A DNA stretch of 64,000 nucleotides from Gnetum montanum (Eukaryota > Streptophyta > Gnetopsida > Gnetales > Gnetaceae). Below the pieces are notes generated by a model. The model worked only from the letters and a program-made list of their open reading frames with translations. It was not told the origin of the DNA and ran no database searches. The position numbers and the translations under genes were made by a program. Shown in pieces: positions 35,495-47,231 of this stretch. The stretch covers positions 232,338-296,337 of the forward strand of contig MNCI01027262.1 of NCBI GenBank assembly GCA_015680685.1, in the 5' to 3' direction. How positions within the stretch are numbered: the first letter of the stretch is position 1; each line of letters begins with the position of its first letter.

Positions 35495-38105
35495 AGCAGC
35501 TTGAAGATGAGGAAGAAAATCAAATAGTCCTAGGTAGTGGAGGTTCCTAAGGTGTTGAAGGGCCTCCTCTTACCTCAAGTGCATGTGGCTATTATTGTTG
35601 AGGCTATGGTTATGGCTATTAGGTTGTAGTTGCAACTTTTGGGGGAAGATGGAAGGGATCTAGTAATGCTTTTGTCTTTTCCTCCTTACTCCAGGGATCA
35701 TACATGGTCCATGCATCATCACCAATGTGGATTAGTATGAGAATATTTCATGGATAGGGCATTGTAGGGAACAACCCCCTCACATTGACAAACCAAGCTG
35801 TGAATTGTTTACGTTCAACATCAAACACCTTTATAATGTTCTGTAGTTATAGGTAGTCATTCATTTTCTAAGCTAGGTTCTTAGCTATTAATCTTTGATT
35901 AGTGAAGCATGCTCCAAGAATTTTGATTTTAGCATTTGAAATTTCTAGCTTTTGCTTGGTTTCCTTGTGATGCTTGAAATCAGCATCATACAACAAGTAT
36001 GAGCTGGCCACTTGTTTCTCCAATTTTGACCTTGGCCTTCCAATAGTAAGCCTTGTAAAGTTTGCATATTGGAGGTTTGCAAGCTTCATGTATTCTATCA
36101 TCTCCTTGATTTGCAACTCTTTGAGGTGTATTTTTGCTTTGTTATACATGTTCAACCCATCAAAGATGGGCTGCCCTACATTACATCCTTGATGAAGTTG
36201 TTGGAGGGCCTCATTGACCTTTGTCTTCAAAAATTGAATTTATTTCTCATTGATTTCCTTCTACAAACCAATTTGGTTCATGTAATGGTTTTTAACCCTT
36301 TTGAAGTTAAGGGCCTCATTTTTCTAGACAATGATTTTTGTTATAGATTTTTGATGCAAGGAATGGACCATCACCATCGAGAGATTATGGTTTTCTACTA
36401 CCAACCTCATTAGAGCCATGGCTAGCTTGGTAAGCTACCCTTACTATTGTCTCATATATTCAACCATTTTATCTTTTTGGAGCTCAACATTATGCAAGTG
36501 ATGATTGTCCTTTGTTAGAATGGAATTCTTCTAGTGAACCTCTCACAAGTCATTTTGAATGTTATAGATAATGGCATTTGCTAAGGATTGGTTAAAGATT
36601 GCTAACTCCTTGGTGTACACAACCTCTTGATGTTTGGATTGAAGCTATTGAGAAGCTTCATCCTTGGTTATAGCTTGGCTAAGTATAGTGGGATTAGAGA
36701 GGTAAGCTCTTAACTCTATAACTTTAGTAGCCAAGTATCGATTTTGCTCTCTGACTACCTCAAGTTGGACATTGGCAATGAGGTACTAGCCCTTAGCCTC
36801 CAACAACATCGACTAGGTAGTAGTGATGTCATTTAAAAGGTGAAAGATCTCCAAAATTGATTACTAGGTTCCCACTAATCATTCCAGCAACTTCTCATGC
36901 TAGTCTACACTGAATCTTCTACTTGGCGGTCTTGTGAACATTTACACATCTCTGAGTGTAGCTCTATTTGGTAGATATGTCTCAAGAACATTGAGGGCTT
37001 TGCCCACTCTATCAACCACCACCTTGGCCACCATTTCTTATTCTTGGTGCTGCATCACTAAGACAGTTGCTTCATCACTTTCCTCTAAGTGCACTAAGAA
37101 GGTAGTGGTGTTTTTAGAGATTTCTAAAAATTGTTGTTGTCCTAGAATGGTCACCATTACCTCTTAGGCATTAGGATTTAAGCACATGGTTGCTTGCATT
37201 CTTTGGCCAAAGAAAGTTAGCACCATATCTTATGAACAACTTATAGTATGAGTTACCTCATTTAGGTGACTAAGCGTTGGTTGGTAGATAGATGGGTCAC
37301 CACTTGGACTAGCTTGTTGCCTTTGCAAGAGTTGCTCATAGAGCTTTTACATACACTCATAGTAGCATGAGCCTTTGACGTTGTTTCATGAGTGGGTGAT
37401 GGTGGTGGCTACTCCTCTTCTTTCATTGTGATAGGGATCTTATCTTTCATTACTTCTACCCAAGAGGTGATAGGAGCATGTCTAAGTATATCATGGGAAT
37501 AGTGGGATAGTCCTCTCCTTTTGCATAGCTTTTGGATTAGGCATGGAAAGGGGAGTGCCTTCATCCCACACTCATTCACCTTAATGTGGTTCTCTATCTT
37601 TAGATAGATTAGCTATGGAAGGTTTACAAGGAATTTTTTGCTTAGAGTGGCACATGCATAGGCAAAAAAGGCTATCAAGTTGCTTAGCCTCATTGTAAGA
37701 TTAAGGTGGTAGGCTACTATCTTGAAATAGGCATGTTCTACTATTGCGAGTGCATCACACTCTTTGAAGTCCACTTCATAGCATTGCTAGACCCACTACT
37801 TTTTTACCTCGAGGTCTGCTTACATTGAGATCTCTACTAGATTGGTCCTTGTTTCAAGCAAACCAAGGGCATGAGAGATGGCTTCCAATAAGTAGAATAC
37901 ACTAATGTCCTTGATCATCATAGTGACATCTAGTTTCCTATTATTCTAGAAGAGATATGTCTCTCCTATGTAGCACTCCCCATTAGAAGTGATGATGGGC
38001 CACATGGGAGAGCTCTACAATTGAGTTCTTACATCTTCTAGGGTAAAGTTTAAGAAGGTTCCAAAGTTTAGCTCTTGGAGAACTAAATGTTGATTTCCTT
38101 AGACT
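35495..38105 (-). pseudogene. extra coiled-coil ORF, tandem unit 3, N-terminally truncated
   Basis: Third copy. The coiled coil is best preserved at 35868-36230 (LQQLHQGCNVGQPIFDGLNM and LEKQVASSYLLYDADFKHH, each once), matching 24930-25180 in unit 1. The copy stops at about 38105, at the point equivalent to 27070, so the first ~90 codons, the TATA-like box and the spacer are lost. What follows is unrelated and belongs to element B. Confidence 0.65.
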
Positions 38106-38854
38106 AAAATTGGAGCTTTCATGAATTTTTGATAAATTTTTTGGTTGCAATATAGTAAAAATTTCAATTGATGTGATTGATATGTATAATTTTTCTTGTA
38201 AAACTCATGTAACACTTATGCTTTAAATATGATTTTTCAAAGAAAAATAAAGGCTTCACTAGTTTTTAAATTTTTTTTGTTGTGGTTATATGTTTTTTTT
38301 TAATTTTTAAATATTTTTAAAGTTTTAATGCTTTTTTCTAAGTTCATGCATGCTTTTTCTAAATTTATGCATAGTTTAGATGATTTTTTCTAAATTTATG
38401 CATTATTTTTCTAAATATATGCATAATTTAGGTGTTTTTTTTATAAATTATGCATAATTTAAACTAAGGGTTGGTTTTGGCTATAACAATGCTTTTGTGG
38501 AATTTCTTAAGCTATCTAAATCTGCCAAGTATTTCCATAATGTAAATCTATGCAATGTTGTAATAATGTATCTAATGGAATTTCTTAAGCTAATTTAGAT
38601 AAACACCTTAAAGCTTTTTACAAAGGCTAATTTTTCCTTCTACTATATCTTTTTCCTAAATTAGCTAAGTATTTCCATAATGTAATGTTATGCAAGGTTG
38701 TAATAATGTTTTATCATGGAATTTATTAAGCTAATTTTGATAAACACCTTAGAGATTTGTATGGTGGCTAATTTCACCTTTGATTAGATGTTTTTTTTTT
38801 TAAATTTTCCATGTAATGCCAAATGGTCATAATGTTTTTGTTTTTGTTTTATGT
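38106..38854 (+). repeat. AT-rich stretch with short tandem repeats
   Basis: 38330-38460 repeats a TTTTTCTAAATTTATGCAT unit about four times. 38510-38770 holds two copies of a segment of about 138 bp (AAGTATTTCCATAATGTAA at about 38527 and 38665; TAAGCTAATTTAGATAAACA-type near 38590 and 38730). It lies directly before the acceptor of the antisense gene exon at 38855, so it may be an intron of that gene. Confidence 0.65.
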
Positions 38855-39646
38855 AGGGTTTACTTGAAACCCATCCTCATTGTTGTGAAGTTGGTGGGTA
38901 TCTTGTGCTATATTGATCATCCCAAGACTAATATCCCATTACCTAATATGCCTTTGAAAAAGCTATCACTATGGTTCAGGCCTAGGGCAAGGAAATTACT
39001 TGCCTACTTCTTAAAGAACTTTAGTGTGATGTTGTGGTTATAGTTGTTCATAGATGTGGCTAGGGTTGTAGTGGAGTCTTTGCTACCTTGGGCATCTAGC
39101 TTGGTTGCTAGGTTCATCACTGACAAGCTATCAATCAGAGGAGTTGCAGATGCTATTAGTCCATGTTACCTCATAGAGATCTGGATGATGCCAAAGTATA
39201 GTTAGTATAATGCTAACAATACTTTGATGGTGGTGTATAGAGCTCACACATTATTCCAGAACCCACCTAGCACCATGTATCCTCTACAAGGGCAAGCATG
39301 GTTATTGTAATGTTTTTATGCTTTTTGCTTGACTACGTATTCTAACTTCATTAGTTTACAAACTTCTTGCATGTATAAGGTCAATGATCAAGGCTTGATA
39401 ATCAAAATGATCAAATCTTGGCCATGGTTGAAACTACTTTAAATGAATTCACCAAGAGTCCTCAGATAAGAACTGCTATGTATCAACAATTAAGAGAGGC
39501 CTTTGATGCATATGCTTTAGGGTTCAACCTTATATACAGGAAGTGCAAGGATGATAGGAGGATGCACAACTAGTTGGCAGATTCTGACAACTTCATGGAT
39601 CAGACCCTTGTAGCTAGGACCTCCACACCAAAGAAGGAAAGGAAAG

Positions 39647-39764
39647 GTAAACATTAACGCTATATCTTCTATTTTTTCATGGCTATAACTTTAAGTGTTC
39701 TATTTTTTTGAGTGATTGCTAGATTTTCTTATGTTGATGCTAAACTTTGATTGTTGCTTTATAG
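39647..39764 (+). other. intron of antisense gene B
   Basis: Donor GGAAAG|GTAAAC, acceptor GCTTTATAG|GACC. Removing it joins KKERK to GPSIFVDFTK in frame (phase 1). Confidence 0.7.
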
Positions 39765-40825
39765 GACCTTCCATCTTTGTTGATTTCACCAAACCACGTT
39801 TAGAAGTGCATCATGAGGATATCTTCACCTTGAAGTTTGGTGAGGTGACACCAACATAGGAGTGGATAAGGGAAGAGGTGCCTAGATACATTCCAGAAGA
39901 TATCCAACATGCCTATTTTCTCGATGTATTTATGTCACCTATCCCTTCCATCCTTGCTATAGAGATGTTGCATGTCGTTGACTCCTTCGATGAGAAGATT
40001 GGTCATTTTAGCATCATCATCTAGGGTGTGATGGTAAACATGGACATTGGTGTGGGCCTCTTTTGTGACTTGTTTTGTGTCCCTACTAATGGGGCAAAGG
40101 TTCCCACTAGGATAGTAAGGGAAACTATCCATCATGACGAAGTTTTGGAGTGGCTTGGTGCTAACATGGGCAACTCCAAAATTTTCATGGATAGCTTCAC
40201 AAATCCTGATATAAAGGAATCATATCCTTTGTTTAGTTCTTATGTGTTTCCCACACTATTATCATAAAAGAATATAAAAAACATAGTGTAGGGATGAGCC
40301 TTTAAGAAGTTCTTGATGGAGGGCACTAGATTTGACTCAATGGTTACTTTGGTTGCTGAGCTTTAGGAGGACATCCTTAGACTTCGTGTTGACACCTTTA
40401 CAATAATCCATATGCACTTTTATTTTTTTTTGTGGCTTATTTAAAGAGGTTTGCAAAGTTTTTGGTGGTGTATAGGAATGGATGATGGATTTTCCAAGAG
40501 CCAAAACAACTTTCTAGGCCTCGGATAAAGTACATTTATCCAATGGTGTAGGCCCAAAACCCATTGGAGGGGATGGATGATATGTTATCCATCACCACTA
40601 TGAACCTTGATGTTAGGTAGTGTGAGTCTCTTGATAGCACTAATGATAATGAGTCTCTCATGTTTCCCACTACTGTCTTGGATGCTAGCCAATGGTGTAT
40701 GGAGGTTGAAGGAGCAACTAGAAAGAAACTCAAGAGGCTTATGGAGGAGGCACTACCAACATTAAACTAGCTTGACCTGAAGAAGATCAAGTTTAGGCTT
40801 AAATCATCATAGCATGTAGTCATAG

Positions 40826-40916
40826 GTAAGTTTTATTTATCCTTGGTTATTTTAAGGTTTTATGATCATGTTGCAATTTCATGTGTTAATTGGTTTTTCA
40901 TGTTTTATGGTTGTAG
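40826..40916 (+). other. intron of antisense gene B
   Basis: Donor GTCATAG|GTAAGT (consensus), acceptor GGTTGTAG|GCAAG, phase 1. Ninety-one bases, T-rich near the acceptor. Confidence 0.75.
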
Positions 40917-41090
40917 GCAAGCAATAGGTTATGGTAGCCCAAGTTGCCATAGAGGAGAAACAAAGATATGTGGAGGAGGCACTCTTACAACTTGAGGTGG
41001 ACATTAATGATTTAGATGCCTTGTTTGGTGAGGCAGTGCTAAGTACATCCCCGATCATCATCCTAGAGAAGGAAGAGGAAGAGGTGCTAG

Positions 41091-41185
41091 GTATGCCCAG
41101 GCCTCAATGTTTTTGTTTTATCTTATTGTTTATCTTTGATTTTCATCCTAATAGTTTGATGATTGTTATGCCTATAGTAGTTTAG
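41091..41185 (+). other. intron of antisense gene B
   Basis: Donor GTGCTAG|GTATGC, acceptor AGTTTAG|TGCCACTC, phase 1; joins ..EEEEVL to VPLVQAPIPKF. Confidence 0.65.
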
Positions 41186-41317
41186 TGCCACTCGTGCAAG
41201 CTCCTATCCCTAAGTTTCATGTGAAATCATGGGTAGAGACTCTAGATAAAGTGGAGTTCATATGTGGGATGGCTAAGGACATTATCAACCAATTGAACCA
41301 ACTTGCATTTGAGATAG

Positions 41318-41418
41318 GTAAGGATTTTATTTTATATGCTTTAGTCGTAAACTATGCTTGCATTATGACTATCATAGATTGTGCATTATGTTTATGGTTG
41401 CATTTTATGCTTGTATAG
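41318..41418 (+). other. intron of antisense gene B
   Basis: Donor GAGATAG|GTAAGG, acceptor CTTGTATAG|TGCC, phase 1; joins ..NQLAFEI to VPFVEWDSSRD. Confidence 0.75.
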
Positions 41419-42423
41419 TGCCTTTTGTGGAGTGGGACTCTAGTAGAGACATGAGGATTAACTCCTTGCCTAAGCTTCCCTTTGATGTATCTAGTGTACC
41501 CTTGAAGTTGTATGAGACTCCTACTGATCTAGTAATGTCATGTGCAAAAACTTCATGGGAGCTAGAGAGGTCTAATGAATCCCTATGGGAGGAATTTGCG
41601 GCCTTAAGGGAAAAAACTCAATAGTATGAGGAAACTATTAGAGATCTCTAAGACTACAAGGTCTTTGTGGAGGCCCAAGTGACTAACTTAGGGGATTCGC
41701 AGAGTAGGGAGATCATGTGGGCCTACTACTGGCATGTCATTTAGGACAAAGAAGTGGTCATATGAGAGATGGCAGAAGAATGTATGTAGATGAACCTCAT
41801 TTCATAGAAGGTTAAGGACTAAAAATATCATTGCACTTGGATCTTAGAGTGGAGTAGAAACTAAAATGCCTTCAAGCAATAGTACAAGGTGGATCATGGG
41901 GTCTACCTTAAGTGGCTTAACGAGGAGTTGGTTGAATGATGCAAGAGAGAGCTATTCATCTAGGGGATCTAGGTGGAGAGTTGTTATCAACTTTTTGAAG
42001 GTACTCTCATGGTGGAGCAATCCCATACTACTCAAATGACCACTACTATAGGTGAGACCTCTACAGTTGCTATGGCTTGGGAGCCACCTACTTGGATTGC
42101 AGTAGATAGAATTGACATTCTTTTTGGCATTGATCTTGAGGATGTTAACTAGGTCAACATGACAGAGGATTAGATCTTCCACTATTTGGAGGAAGGCCTT
42201 CCCCATCTACCCCTAAATGTAATGGAGCCAAAATGTCCACTTGTTTGATATATTCTATGTTTTAGTTTCTAACTTATGGTTTTTATTTTAGCTATGGGTT
42301 GCTAACTATCTATATGTTGTTGCATTTCAGGCCTTAGTAGACATTGATGGCCCCAAAGGTAAGGGTGTGAATGACCCACCACTTCCTCCTCTAGATACCA
42401 ATAAATAGCCTCCATTAGTTTAG

Positions 42424-43060
42424 CTTTTTGGCTATTTGTTTTTATTTTCATGTTGAAGACTATGATTTGCCAAGACCATGTTATAGATGGTTGTTATTCT
42501 TTGACATTTTTTCCACATAGTGTGGTCATGGCTTATGTATGTTATGGACATTTTAACTTTAAATTTAAAATTTGGTTTTATTTTTGCCTCTATGTATCTA
42601 TAGTTGTAGTAAATTTTGTAAATGTTGTGAACATTAAGAATAGCTATGTTGACATTTTGATTATAAAATTAAATATCTAATTGATGCCATAATAGGCTAA
42701 GCAAAGAGAGATATAATAATGAAAGGAACATTTGCTAGTTTTGGGCCATTGTGGGCACATGTTATATAGTTTTGTCAATTTAAGATCATGGTAGGCCATG
42801 ATGAATTATGGGTACTTTGCTAGTTTAGGGCCATGGTAGGTCATAATGCTAGTTTAACATCTAGTGGATGTAGGAAAATAGAAATATATATTTATAAGGA
42901 TTTTTTGATATTTGTAACATAAGTAAAAATAAAGAAAGGCTGTAACAAATAGTTAAAAATTTAAATGAACTTAGGATACATGCAAAGGTGATGTGCATAA
43001 AGAGTAAAACAAAAAATGCATAAAAAGATATAATAAACTACAAAAGAAAAGTAAGGCTAC
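42424..43060 (-). repeat. spacer of element B with GGCCxTAAACTAG repeats
   Basis: Non-coding between the antisense gene and protease. 42720-42860 repeats, on the - strand, GACCTACCATGGCCCTAAAC-type units with TAG/CTAGC. The same motif family occurs in C at 53480-53720, at the same place after protease. Confidence 0.65.
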
Positions 43061-43359
43061 ATAGCTATTGGTGCATTTGGTCATAGAGGCATGTGATGAA
43101 GAAGGTTAAGGTGAACTTCACTTGTGTAGATTCCCTTCACTTACGATGTTAAAAGGGAGCTTGTCCCATAATGCATCCTATTTCTTATCACTATCATCAT
43201 TAGCTTTCTTGGGTTGTTGTTCTCATTTAGGATATTGGATTTTATGGCTAGGAGCTTCTTTTGGAAGCTTCACTTCAGACCCTTACTCTATGTTTATGTT
43301 GTTGATGGCCAAGGAAACCGTGTTATCACCATGAATGATGATTTCACCTCCCTTTTAAG

Positions 43360-43770
43360 GAAGGTGAATTTTTTGATGGATGGGTGAGGACATAGCTCAT
43401 AATTAAGCTAACCAAGATCTTTGCAAGATAAGGTTGATCCCTGGTGTCTCCACCACCACCAAAAAATTGGTAGTTATGGAGAATTACTTTCCTTCTACAA
43501 AGTCTAAGTAGATAGACCCTTTGATGACAACTCTTGATCCATTGAAGGATTTAAGAGCTATAGTGGTTGTAGGTTGTATCTAATTAATTAAGCTCAAGTG
43601 TTCAATAATGGTGCATGGGATGACATTGGTTGTAGCTCCATCATCAACATGCACTCAATGTACTTTAAATTATCCTTTGCGTATTGTTATGAATAAAGGA
43701 GCCATAGTTACTTCATCATTTTGGGGATTATCCTTGATTTCACTATCATGAAATGTTAAGGGTGTTTACT
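43360..43770 (-). pseudogene. element B protease
   Basis: Reverse strand reads VHVDDGATTNVIPCTIIEHL at 43600-43660 (catalytic D[S/T]G changed to DDG), then IALKSFNGSRVVIKGSIYLD (43510-43570), then GINLILQRSWLA near 43420-43450, the GRPWL-like block of plant retropepsins. It is followed by an extension ending near 43060. Homologous block for block with 52540-52830 in element C. Broken by TAG codons. Confidence 0.78.
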
Positions 43771-44779
43771 TCTCCTTCCTTGGTAAGCAAGGAATCATCA
43801 CTACATGGATGGCTTTCTCATTAGTGCAGATGTCTTTACTAATTGGGATGGAAGTTAACATTTTAACTAACACCTTATGATATATGGCAGAGGTCATGAT
43901 TAAGTCATACAAGATTAAGGTTATATTATTTTGCTTGAGGGATTGCCTAAATTAGTTTATTACACTGAAAAAGTTTTTATCATTGGCCATGGGCTTGTCA
44001 CCCCAATTGTGCTTCACTTTCTCCATGTGCACCAAAATGTGAACTTCAACTTTAGGTTGTGGTGGTTGAGCCTCTTCCTCTTTGTTCTAGTTATGGGTTT
44101 TTTGGTCCTTCTATGGATTATTGGTTAAAGGGGTTGGCAAAAAAAAAGTCATGGGTATTGCTGATATGGGGGTGGGTTTTAGTAGATCCACTTCCCTTCA
44201 TGCCTCTATCTACCTATCATCCTTGCTACTAGGCTTTTTCTCATGCTTCTTCCTTTATTTGGATAAAGTTTTTTGGTTGTTAGCCATTGGTTGTGAGAAA
44301 GAGGTGGTAGCATTGGCCATCATAGGCATTCGTTACATAATTTTTTGTGCTATGGCCAGTTGGGTTGTGTTAGGCTAAGGAAATTTGATAACAAAAGGAT
44401 TCCTCATAGGCACTTTTGATGGTACTCTTATGATGAAGAGGGATATTGAGTTGGGAAAGGCTAAAGAAGCCCTTTCATCACAATGGGGTACTTGGATGAT
44501 AAATGATTCTTTTGGGGGTTTCTAATTATCATCAATGTTGAATGTTGAAATAACATAAGGACTATCATTAGCATTCAATGGGCCTTTGTAGAATTGCATC
44601 GACTAGTTTTGTGGTTAAACTAGGTTGGAAGCATCTAAGACCAGCTCCCCATTATCTATTATCCTCTACAAATCATCCTTTAGCATGATGTAGAAGTCTA
44701 TGTCATGACCAGGTAGCTGGTGATAGTGGCAGAAGTAGTATAACTTGAGCTACTTAGGTAGTTGAGGGTCATCTTTTGT

Positions 44780-46695
44780 TGCTTGAGTGGGGTCTTTGGC
44801 TATTTCATAGAGGCTATCATGCTTCTTTTAAGAAGCTTCAAACATTTTTTTTATATTAAATACACCTACTTTTCAAAAGTTCGTCTAATAACTCTGATGG
44901 TTTTAATGATAGCATGGTGTATTTGGACATGGCCTTCTTTTCAAAGTTAGTTCTGGTTATTGTTAATGTAGTGGCCCCAAAGGTAGATGATTGGTTATTG
45001 GGATCATTAGTGGGGGCCTTAGGCAGATTGGCCTTTAGCCCTTGGTTTGTAGTCTTTGCTACTTTTGTCATAGTTTCTATGGTCATGTAATTTTATTTGC
45101 TTTTTTCTTTATCTCTTTGTGCATGTTGATTCTTGTATGCTACATAGGCTAGAGTATGATTGGCTTTTGCAACATCTTCTATGTTTTTGATTTGCAAGAA
45201 TGCTTGGCTAAGGGACCATGGATCAAGGTAATAGAGTTTGAACTTGATAAAGTCATTCACTGCCCCCTTGAAAATAGCTAAAAGATGGGCCTTAGCGATG
45301 GACTCTAGTATTTCGTTGAGTAGTTTATTCCATTAGTGGATGAATTTCTATACAGGTTCTAGGAGTTCCTACTTGACCCTCATGAGTTGGTCAAGTGTTG
45401 TATTAGGATTCAAGTTATACTTGAAGAGTTAACAAACTAGGCTACTAAGTCCTCTAAAGAGGATATGGATCCTCTAGCTAGTGCACGGTACCAATCAAGT
45501 GCTTTCCTAGTTAAAGACATAGGGAAAATTCTTATGATGGCATGAGGCCATGGCTAAAAAAGTAAGCATTTAGATATAAAGGTAATAAGGTAAGCATTGG
45601 GATTTCCTTCTATATTGTATTTTCTAAATTGGAGAATAGGAACACTATGAGGAAGTGTCAAGGATGAGACTATAGGACTTATTGGATCATCTTGGTAGAA
45701 GTCCATAATCTTGATAATTTGTGAGGTAGAGGGTTATAGCCTCTTCAACTCCTTTGTTAGGTCTTGGATCATTTGAAAGACCTAATCTAGATCTTGTGAT
45801 GGCCTTATTGGTTGTGGGGTTTGTGCATAAGGTTGTGATGTTTGTTGTGAGACTTGTGGCTTTGCTATGGGTTGCCAGATAGAAGGAAGAGGTTGTGTTA
45901 TGGTTGCAGCTTGTGGACTAAACAAGTAAAATGATTTTTTTGTTGGTACTTAAGGAACAAATGAAATAAAGGGAGTGTATGATTCCTAAGTTTCTTGGGG
46001 TCGCATGCTAGGTTCCACATGGATAGTTAATGGATTTGTGGTGGTAAAAACCACTTTTGATGATTTCATAGATTGAAACCATATGGCAAATGACACAAAT
46101 AGCTTATGGATTATAGTTTGTGACACCGATTGAGTTTAGGTGTGGGGTCAATTGTGGTAGGGTAGGGGGAAGTAAAAGATGATGGCAACATGCCCATGGA
46201 GAAGACAAAGGCATGAGGGGAAGGCTTGGTGGCCTTGGGGGTTGCTTGTTAGAACAATCTCCCAAGGATGTTTTCAAGCATAAATTCAACTCTAAATTCA
46301 TCCTTCTCTTCCTCTTATTTCTCAAAGCTATGTATTTCATCCTCTTCCTTCATCTTAATCAATTAAGCTAGTATACTTGCATAGATGTCAAATAGAGGTA
46401 TTTGATCATAGGAGAAATGGATGTACTCCTTATCATTACATTGGATAACTTTGAAATAATATTTTTCTTTTGCTTTCAAATGTGGAATCAACATGCTAGC
46501 CTATATTTTGGCACAAATGAAGTTATATTGGTCTTCATTTATGACTACAAAATTAGGAATTTTCCCTTTGAGCCTCAAAGATTACCTACATTAGATGACA
46601 ATAGGGTCTTTAAGGTCATATATCCTTATGGCTCGTTAGCTAGGACCTTTGTCAATGAAGGTGAGGGGCAACTTGGTAGTTTGCTGGAAAGACAT
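44780..46695 (-). pseudogene. element B gag
   Basis: Candidate start ATG at 46695 (MSFQQTTKLP). The core (about 45150-45650, reverse strand) has the capsid-type pattern of plant gypsy gags: FPMSLTRKALDWYRAL, then SISSLEDLVAQFVN, then QELLEPVQKFIHQWNKLLNE, all matched in element C (SLINKALNWYQALS, ISSLEDLLSQF). The C-terminal piece at 44856-45086 (SKYTMLSLKPSELLDELLKS) also has a partner in C at 51310-51534. No zinc knuckle was recognised. Interrupted by several TAG codons. Confidence 0.8.
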
Positions 46696-47204
46696 GGCTA
46701 TAGTGTTGAGAATGGCTTAAAACAAGGCTATAAATGATAAAATAGAACTAGTTTCAATGAATGGAATTCAAAAATATTTAAAGGAAACAAAAATGGCTAA
46801 ACTTACTATAATTAGTAAGTTGGGGCATGGGGGGCAGGGAGGGGGGTGTGGCGTGGTGGGGGCATAGCCAGGGGGAGGGGAGGAATTGACTTCTTGAAGT
46901 TTGGTAACTTTCAAAAGGGTTGCATTACAAGCATTGAAAAGTAAGAAAACTTTGGCAGCCAAAGGGGGTTAAGCGAATTAACTAGAAAATCAACGTTGGC
47001 TTTGAAAATTCATAGCAACTACTATAAAACTTGCAAAGCCTAAACACTTGCTGCTCCACATAGGGTTTTGGAAGTAGACATGGATGGATGGTAGCAATGA
47101 TTAAAATATAGATTCAAAGGTTTTGGCAGCAAAATGAAAGTTTCAATTTGACATGGAACATTGGCAACAATGATAATTAGATCTAGCCATAGAGATTAGA
47201 TGAA
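46696..47204 (-). other. element B leader between primer site and gag
   Basis: Non-coding leader. TTAGCCATTTTTGTTTCC on the - strand (about 46780-46800) matches the repeats directly before gag in C (49470-49605). A G-rich tract on + at 46820-46882 is noted separately. Confidence 0.6.
46820..46882 (+). other. G-rich tract, potential G-quadruplex
   Basis: Seven or more runs of three or more G in about 60 bases on the + strand, that is, C-rich in element B RNA and G-rich in its first-strand DNA. It lies in the gag leader. Confidence 0.6.
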
Positions 47205-47223
47205 GGCCCTCATTCTAGCACCA
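47205..47223 (-). other. element B primer binding site candidate
   Basis: On the - strand TGGTGCTAGAATGAGGGCC, identical at 18 of 19 positions to 49130-49148 in element C, and placed just inside a TAACA LTR end (47232-47236). The tRNA was not identified. Confidence 0.7.
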
Positions 47224-47231
47224 AGAAAAGC

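Larger units (their letters stand above)
24438..38105 (-). repeat. 5.5-kb tandem array, 2.5 units, of the 3' half of a gypsy element
   Basis: Units begin at about 24438, 29953 and 35470. Landmarks recur at a constant spacing: CCTTGATGAAG at 25151, 30671 and 36187; the ORF start codon at 27340 and 32854; integrase tail blocks at about 29480 and 34975. Each full unit holds, in - strand order, an integrase C-terminal remnant, a 2-kb spacer and the extra coiled-coil ORF. The junction from integrase to the next unit (GGCTTGGAAAAATT-type) is the same at 29950 and 35467, so one rearrangement was later amplified. Unit 3 stops at about 38105. Confidence 0.85.
38855..42423 (+). pseudogene. intron-containing antisense gene of element B
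   Basis: A multi-exon gene on the strand opposite to gag-pro. The first visible exon follows TTTTATGTAG (38854) and reads VYLKPILIVVKLVGILCYI, then WFRPRARKLLAYFLKNFSVM. Clear introns are 39647-39764, 40826-40916, 41091-41185 and 41318-41418, each GT..TAG and each in phase 1, so exons rejoin in frame (KKERK|GPSIFVDFTKP, for example). A middle block reads MDIGVGLFCDLFCVPTNG (40035-40090). The C-terminal third (40920-42220) is coiled-coil (WELERSNESLWEEFAALREK). A last short exon (42331-42423) ends in TAG. About 15 in-frame TAG codons break it. Homologous to the - strand gene in element C. Function unknown. Confidence 0.72.

Noticed and set aside
36069-36413. Open frame of 114 codons on +
   Set aside because: Opposite strand of the unit 3 coiled-coil ORF, better preserved on - and repeated in units 1 and 2.
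46402-46737. Open frame of 111 codons on +
   Set aside because: Opposite strand of the element B gag N-terminus, which has a homologue in element C.
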